Assembly: GCA_025352375.1 (NCBI GenBank)
Contig: JANXTL010000046.1
Span: forward strand, 1 to 57,353
Direction of reading: 5' to 3'
DNA: 57,353 nt
Source: Acetobacteraceae bacterium
GTDB taxonomy: Bacteria > Pseudomonadota > Alphaproteobacteria > Acetobacterales > Acetobacteraceae
How positions within the stretch are numbered: position 1 is the stretch's first letter; every line of letters starts with the position of its first letter. This document shows positions 54,401 through 57,353 of this stretch, piece by piece. Both the position numbers and the translations under genes were made by a program. The notes beneath the pieces are model-generated. The model did not search any database. It was not told the origin of the DNA and saw nothing but the letters and a program-made list of their open reading frames with translations.

Positions 54401-54605
54401 GGGCACCATTGTCCCGGCGTATTTCTTCAACGCCATGTTGGGTAAAATCCCGTTCTTCGGTGGGCTGTTCCGGAATGAGGAAGGTGGTGGACTGTTCGCG
54501 GCGAACTATTCGCTCAAGGGGCCGCTGGCCGACCCGTCGGTGTCCGTCAACCCGCTGAGCATGCTGACTCCTGGCTTCCTGCGGCAGATCTTCGGCGATT
54601 TTTGA
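51411..54605 (+). CDS. Large AsmA-like (DUF3971/YhdP type) envelope protein
   Basis: A 1064-residue inner-membrane-anchored protein. A single N-terminal helix (IATVLFGAVLLGFVLLTLLA, about 26-45) is followed by a long periplasmic region of beta-repeats with many short Leu/Thr/Ala strands. It ends in an AsmA-like C-terminal domain (NAPALGRLLQSMTLYGLVD and IPFFGGLFRNEEGGGLFAAN). Members of the AsmA/YhdP group are thought to bridge the membranes and move phospholipid. No in-frame ATG lies near the helix: TTG 51411, with a G-rich box nine bases upstream, is the best start, though the N-terminus is not certain. It is divergent from glnE. Confidence 0.85.
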   Translation: MQSWHPDARSLEHENPTLRHLHISLRITHKIATVLFGAVLLGFVLLTLLAWRLSQGPVDLNFLTGRLEAALNTDGAPTQIKIGGIALAWEGFNRGRDSPLDLRLHDIAIVDNTGHKRLEIPSALTTLAVPSLLIGRVVPRAVELDGMRLTLTRGADNTIGIDIGTLLESTDSPNPDTAGFVTDLSELMRPSDAESIPGHNVLSQLRRFRLHDLTLHVVDHALGSAWTASHIEFDLRRRSRGGVDVAGSAVVAMKDQQATLTLAAMSAPDLKTTLVRVSLGAVVPAALGLPGLDAVNAPVSVEATLTLSPTLAIQSGTAKLHVNAGTLRLGTGEMPIHSASLVVTGTHDALTLESASLVLPGLNGQADTTLSAAGTAQFGPLRLTATLDLGLDRVGFADLPRLWPTGVGGGARPWLTENITDGFAHDLHVALALEANNDFSDLTLTRATGTIEGEGMTVHWLRPVPPAEQARAHVRIVDTDTIDIAIAGGQQRIGTRTPIAITGGMLHMTGMAAKDQFADIAVQANGPFADFIALLKDPRLKLLSKHPIDLREPAGDATVSVKIKLPLENKVTMDDVDVSVTAHLRQGHLSAIAAGRDLDKAELDIAANKDQLTLKGTGLIGGIAATIDGSMNFQAGKPQDVTQRITVAGKASIRQLAATGLDLSDVVSGDVPLSAVWSQQRSGSGEIALDADLGGSTVSFRPLAWQKPAGTPLRASARLRLTGGRLSSIDSVVADGTNMTLRGSADMTAGHLTAVRLDRIVLGRNDLSGTVRMPPGGPIAVALSGASLDVAAKLAEKAPAHDRAKPDPPAGPAWTLTGHFGRVLLANNAIVLNVDATAANDGRIFSSLRVTGLTQPAGQFSADIGPGNGARRMTVTAADAGAFLRGLDVIRTMEGGTMSLSGTFNDTTAAHALTGTAELTDFRVRNAPALGRLLQSMTLYGLVDVVSGPGLAFARLTAPFVLADEDLELREARAFSPSLGMTAKGHINLRAETIDVQGTIVPAYFFNAMLGKIPFFGGLFRNEEGGGLFAANYSLKGPLADPSVSVNPLSMLTPGFLRQIFGDF

Positions 54606-54665
54606 TATGGCGGCTTGACCGGGTTGCCCGATCCGGGTTGGGTTGGTGCCAACACAGGAGATGTC

Positions 54666-55376
54666 ATGGCCAAGCAACCGGTTGCGATCGTATTCGACAC
54701 TTTTGGAAGTGTGGTCGACTGGCGCGGCAGCCTGATCGCCGATCTCTCTGCGTACGGCGCCCAGCGCGGCGTGACCGCCGATTGGCCGGCTTTGGTGGAT
54801 GCATGGCGCGCGGCCTACCACCCCTCAATGGACCGTGTACGAAAGGGCGAACTGCCCTGGACCAAGCTGGACGCGCTGCATCGTGCATCGCTGGACAGCT
54901 TGGTGGCGGACTTCGGCATCAAGGGCTTGAACGAGGCCGATCTGGTGCACATTAACCTCGGCTGGCACCGGCTGAACGGTTGGCCGGACTCGGTGCCGGG
55001 GCTGACCCGGCTGAAGGCAAAATACGTAATCGGGCCGCTATCGAACGGAAACGTTTCGCTGCTGACCTACATGGCCAAGCATGCGGGCCTGCCATGGGAC
55101 ATGATATTTGGGTCCGATCTGTTTGGGCATTTCAAGCCGGATCCAGAGACTTATCTGGGCGTGGCCAAGCTGATGGACCTGGAGCCGGGTCAGGTGATGA
55201 TGGCGGCAGCGCATAACGACGATTTGGGCGCGGCGCGCAGGGCCGGACTGATGACCGCATTCTGGCCGCGCCCTACCGAATATGGCCCTCACCAGAAGCG
55301 CGATTACGCGGCCGACCAGGCCTGGGACATCGTCGCAACCGATATCGAAGATCTGGCGAGGCAACTGGGCGTATGA
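54666..55376 (+). CDS. HAD-family hydrolase, haloacid dehalogenase type II
   Basis: A 236-residue HAD enzyme. The nucleophile is D11 in VFDTFGSVVDWRGSL, the Ser-Asn-Gly motif is PLSNGNVSLL, the Lys lies in FKPDPETYLGV, and the acidic motif is AAAHNDDLGAARRAG. This pattern fits (S)-2-haloacid dehalogenases, which replace halogen by hydroxyl, but the family also includes other phosphatases. A CAGGAG box five bases before ATG 54666 supports the start. The stop (55374-55376) is where similarity to a broken IS5-type transposase begins, so the C-terminus may have been trimmed or changed by the insertion. Confidence 0.85.
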   Translation: MAKQPVAIVFDTFGSVVDWRGSLIADLSAYGAQRGVTADWPALVDAWRAAYHPSMDRVRKGELPWTKLDALHRASLDSLVADFGIKGLNEADLVHINLGWHRLNGWPDSVPGLTRLKAKYVIGPLSNGNVSLLTYMAKHAGLPWDMIFGSDLFGHFKPDPETYLGVAKLMDLEPGQVMMAAAHNDDLGAARRAGLMTAFWPRPTEYGPHQKRDYAADQAWDIVATDIEDLARQLGV

Positions 55377-55952
55377 GGCCGTCGCGACGTGGAATGCCGA
55401 GCCACTCACGACCCGGCGCGGACAGCGGTCCTACTCGCCCCTGGCCATCCTGACAGCGCTGACCATGCGGGCCGGGTTCCGGCTGGCGCTTCGCCAGACC
55501 CAAGGGCCGATCGGCTCCGTCATCCACCTGCTTGACCTTACGCCGGCTGTTCCGGACCACACCACCTTAAGCAGTCGGGCGGACACACTCGATATACCAC
55601 GGCTACGGCGGTCCAGCGCTGGTCGCGATGCCGGGCCCGTGCATCTGCTGATAGATAACACGGGGCTGAAGCTCTGTGGCGCGGACGCATGGCTGCTGGA
55701 GAAGCACGGCACGAAGGTGCGCCGGTGGGAAGGCGTCGCCACCAGCGTCGCCGAGAAGGGCAGGATGGGGTGGCAGAAAGCGCCAGGATAGAACACCCGT
55801 GCCTGGATCGAAGCCGCCATCGGCAAGTTCACGCAGGTGATGGGTTGCGCTTGCGCACGGAACAGCGTCGCGCGACCGAGGTGGACGTCCCCGTCCATGT
55901 GCTGAACCGCATGCTGGATTTGGGACGCCCGATCTCCGTCTGCATTGCCTGA
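55370..55952 (+). pseudogene. IS5-family transposase remnant
   Basis: The frame reads YEAVATWNAEPLTTRRGQRS, then YSPLAILTALTMRAGFRLAL, VPDHTTLSSRADTL and GPVHLLIDNTGLKLCGADAW. It continues with LLEKHGTKVRRWEG until a TAG at 55789-55791. Beyond it, TRAWIEAAIGKFTQVMG continues in the same frame, and GLRLRTEQRRATEV with VLNRMLDLGRPISVCIA continues in another frame to a stop at 55950-55952. So the central catalytic part is deleted, a stop is present and the end is frameshifted. No intact terminal inverted repeats were found. It sits directly after the HAD gene and before a dctM remnant, which it may have disrupted. Confidence 0.78.
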
Positions 55953-55962
55953 ACCCAGACGG

Positions 55963-56503
55963 GGTGGAGGGTCATTGCGCCCGCGCCGCCGATCCCCGCA
56001 ACACGGCCTAACGCGCGCGGACTTTCTGCAAGCGCTACTACAGGCGACCCGCACGGCGGCGGCGATGTTTACCGTCCTGAACGGGGCGACCCTGTTCGGG
56101 TATTATCTGACAGTCACGCAGACTCCGCGGAAGGTTACGGCGTTCATCACCGGGCTGGGCCTCGGGTGCTTACTGGTCATTATGGGGATGTACGCGATCC
56201 TTGGCGGCCTGATGGACGCCATGGCGATGATCGTCCTGACGGTGCCCATCATCTTCCCGGTGATCACCGAACTGGGGTTCGACCCGGTGTGCTTCGGGGC
56301 GACCATCGTGATGACTGTGGAGCTGGGGCTCATTCACCTGCCGGTCGGGATGAACGTGTTCGTCATCGAGACGGTGGTGAAGGACGTGAGCTTCCCCACC
56401 ATTTCCGTGGGGGGTGCTGCCATTCGTGGCCACCGACCTGATCCGGCTGGCGATCCTGATATTATTCCCCGCTATCGCGCTTTGGTTGCCGTCTCGGATG
56501 TAG
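55963..56503 (+). pseudogene. DctM (TRAP transporter large permease) C-terminal remnant
   Basis: The recognisable part starts around 55976 and reads LTRADFLQALLQATRTAAAM, LFGYYLTVTQTPRKVTAFIT, AILGGLMDAMAMIVLTVPII and GFDPVCFGATIVMTVELGLI. These are the last transmembrane segments of DctM, including the PVGMNVFVIETVVKDVS block. In a run of G at about 56409-56414 the frame shifts, and VLPFVATDLIRLAILILFPA and IALWLPSRM follow in another frame to a TAG at 56501-56503. The 5' two thirds are missing, replaced by the IS5 remnant. No DctP or DctQ genes are seen nearby. Confidence 0.78.
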
Positions 56504-56529
56504 GATGGGCCTTGCGCTCGGATGGGAAA

Positions 56530-57342
56530 TCAGGGGCAGGCGCTCTGGCCGGCTATGACCGTCCCGTTAACGATGGTGGTGGCTCCACCACAAAAATCCA
56601 ACGATCCATTCGGCTGTTGCCAGACGGTATAGGTAAAGCTGCCGGCACCGGTGTAATTATATACAACCGTGTCGCCGGAGAGGGCCCAGCTTCCAATTGT
56701 CTTTGTCGGGTCCTTGGCGTCGGAGGCTCCAAGTTTCCAGTCTATGATAGAGCCGCTCCCGGTACCGGCATGAAATTCTTGATTTTGCCTGTTGCTGCCT
56801 GCGCCCACGCAAACCGTTTTCGAACTGAGCGAGGAACTCAGCTGCCCGCCGGTCGGCGAACCGTCGACCTCGATCACCGATGCGGAGGATCCTGTTACCG
56901 ACAGGTTCGCCACGTTCGTATTCGGCGTTGAGCTGCGGAAGGTGACCTTGTTGCTGCTGGCGGGCCCCGAGGTCCAACCGGACAAAGTCCCAGTCTTCGT
57001 ACAACCACCTGGGACACCGGGTCCCGACGAGCCATCCGAGAGATTTTGGAAGAAAGATGCCAATGTGCTAGCGGTCACACCGGAACCGTTACCACAACTA
57101 AACTGCAGCCCCCCCACCGTGACGTTATTACTATTGCTCCCGTTCCCTAAGGTAGAGAAGGTCACGGTCCCAGTCTCCGTCACTCCCGACGTCAACTGTG
57201 TCGCGGGAGACCCGCAGACCGCGAGCGCCGCGGTGGTCCCAAGCGCCGCCATAACACCCAATGAAAGGACCGTCAGGCTCAGCGGATAGTCAATACAGCC
57301 TCGTACGACCGAACATGGAATTTTCATCCGATGATACGCCAT
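56530..57342 (-). CDS. Secreted protein of unknown function
   Basis: A 270-residue protein with a signal peptide (LSLTVLSLGVMAALGTTAALA, cleaved before VCGSP). Residues about 45-150 form a Ser/Thr/Gly/Asn-rich beta domain (GTVTFSTLGNGSNSNNVTVG, SSNKVTFRSSTPNTNVANLS). The second half has an aromatic/Gly pattern (NQEFHAGTGSGSIIDWKLGA, TVWQQPNGSLDFCGGATTIV) and a terminal Cys. Six cysteines suggest disulfides. Composition is richer in A+T, Ser and Asn than its neighbours, so it may be acquired. It reaches within 12 bp of the window end. ATG 57342 or ATG 57327 may be the start. No function is assigned. Confidence 0.72.
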   Translation of the reverse strand: MAYHRMKIPCSVVRGCIDYPLSLTVLSLGVMAALGTTAALAVCGSPATQLTSGVTETGTVTFSTLGNGSNSNNVTVGGLQFSCGNGSGVTASTLASFFQNLSDGSSGPGVPGGCTKTGTLSGWTSGPASSNKVTFRSSTPNTNVANLSVTGSSASVIEVDGSPTGGQLSSSLSSKTVCVGAGSNRQNQEFHAGTGSGSIIDWKLGASDAKDPTKTIGSWALSGDTVVYNYTGAGSFTYTVWQQPNGSLDFCGGATTIVNGTVIAGQSACP

Positions 57343-57353
57343 TGTGTCAACCC

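Noticed and set aside
53028-54821. 597-codon frame antisense to the AsmA-like gene
   Set aside because: Composition is Arg/Gln/His-rich without domains, while the sense strand has a signal anchor and an AsmA-like C-terminal domain.

Overview
The window is high-GC bacterial chromosome, almost fully coding, with long open frames on antisense strands caused only by base composition. An alphaproteobacterium of the Rhodospirillales/Acetobacteraceae type is the best fit. Reasons are a GcrA-type cell-cycle regulator, a hopanoid (hpn) gene set interlocked with MEP-pathway genes, a cytochrome bc1 operon whose cytochrome b and c1 are one fused reading frame, an alphaproteobacterial-type GlnE, and a tRNA-Gln(TTG) with encoded CCA. 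Genus cannot be decided from the sequence alone.

Layout. (1) 1-9.2 kb: isoprenoid and hopanoid block. ispH-hpnH run leftward; ispA-dxs-hpnM-hpnI-hpnJ run rightward with overlapping or near-touching genes. (2) 9.3-12.5 kb: an MFS exporter divergent from a TauD/TfdA-type dioxygenase and a D-2-hydroxyacid dehydrogenase. (3) 12.5-18.6 kb: a complete branched-chain-amino-acid-type (LIV/HAAT) ABC importer operon carrying an acyl-CoA-synthetase fragment that lacks its catalytic motifs. (4) 18.6-23.8 kb: mtnP, fused cytochrome b/c1, Rieske protein, hemF, trmO, with a palindromic repeat between hemF and trmO. (5) 23.9-32.4 kb: a two-module Fn3 protein, an SDR, a decayed DUF6165 gene, a YggS-type PLP protein, NIPSNAP, a MarR/fRMsr pair, kup, gcrA, an acetamidase/formamidase and tatA.

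(6) 32.5-38.0 kb: a compact five-gene leftward operon (AtuA-like DUF1446, DUF4387, LLM-class monooxygenase, HpcH/HpaI-CitE-like lyase, class III CoA-transferase), flanked by a wrecked class II aldolase gene. This is the strongest candidate for an uncharacterised catabolic pathway. (7) 38.0-45.9 kb: a YgiB/YgiC/DUF350 cluster, an epoxide-hydrolase-like enzyme, a TPR protein with ispE, tRNA-Gln, a second SDR paralogous to the first, a quinone oxidoreductase and ogt. (8) 46.1-55.4 kb: a PAS-GGDEF-EAL protein with a degenerate GGDEF site, bcp, glnE, a large AsmA-like protein and a HAD dehalogenase-type enzyme. (9) 55.4-57.3 kb: a graveyard of an IS5-family transposase remnant and a dctM (TRAP permease) remnant, then a secreted protein of unknown function.

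Functional links. IspH, IspA, Dxs and (35 kb away) IspE supply C5/C15 units to hopanoids, which HpnH, HpnI, HpnJ and HpnM extend, decorate or move; hpnK, needed between HpnI and HpnJ, is not in this window. HemF supplies haem for the divergent bc1 operon, and TatA is the type of translocase the Rieske protein needs. Five decayed genes can be read directly (DUF6165, class II aldolase, IS5 transposase, dctM, and probably a COG4190-type regulator), so this genome shows continuing small-scale gene loss.
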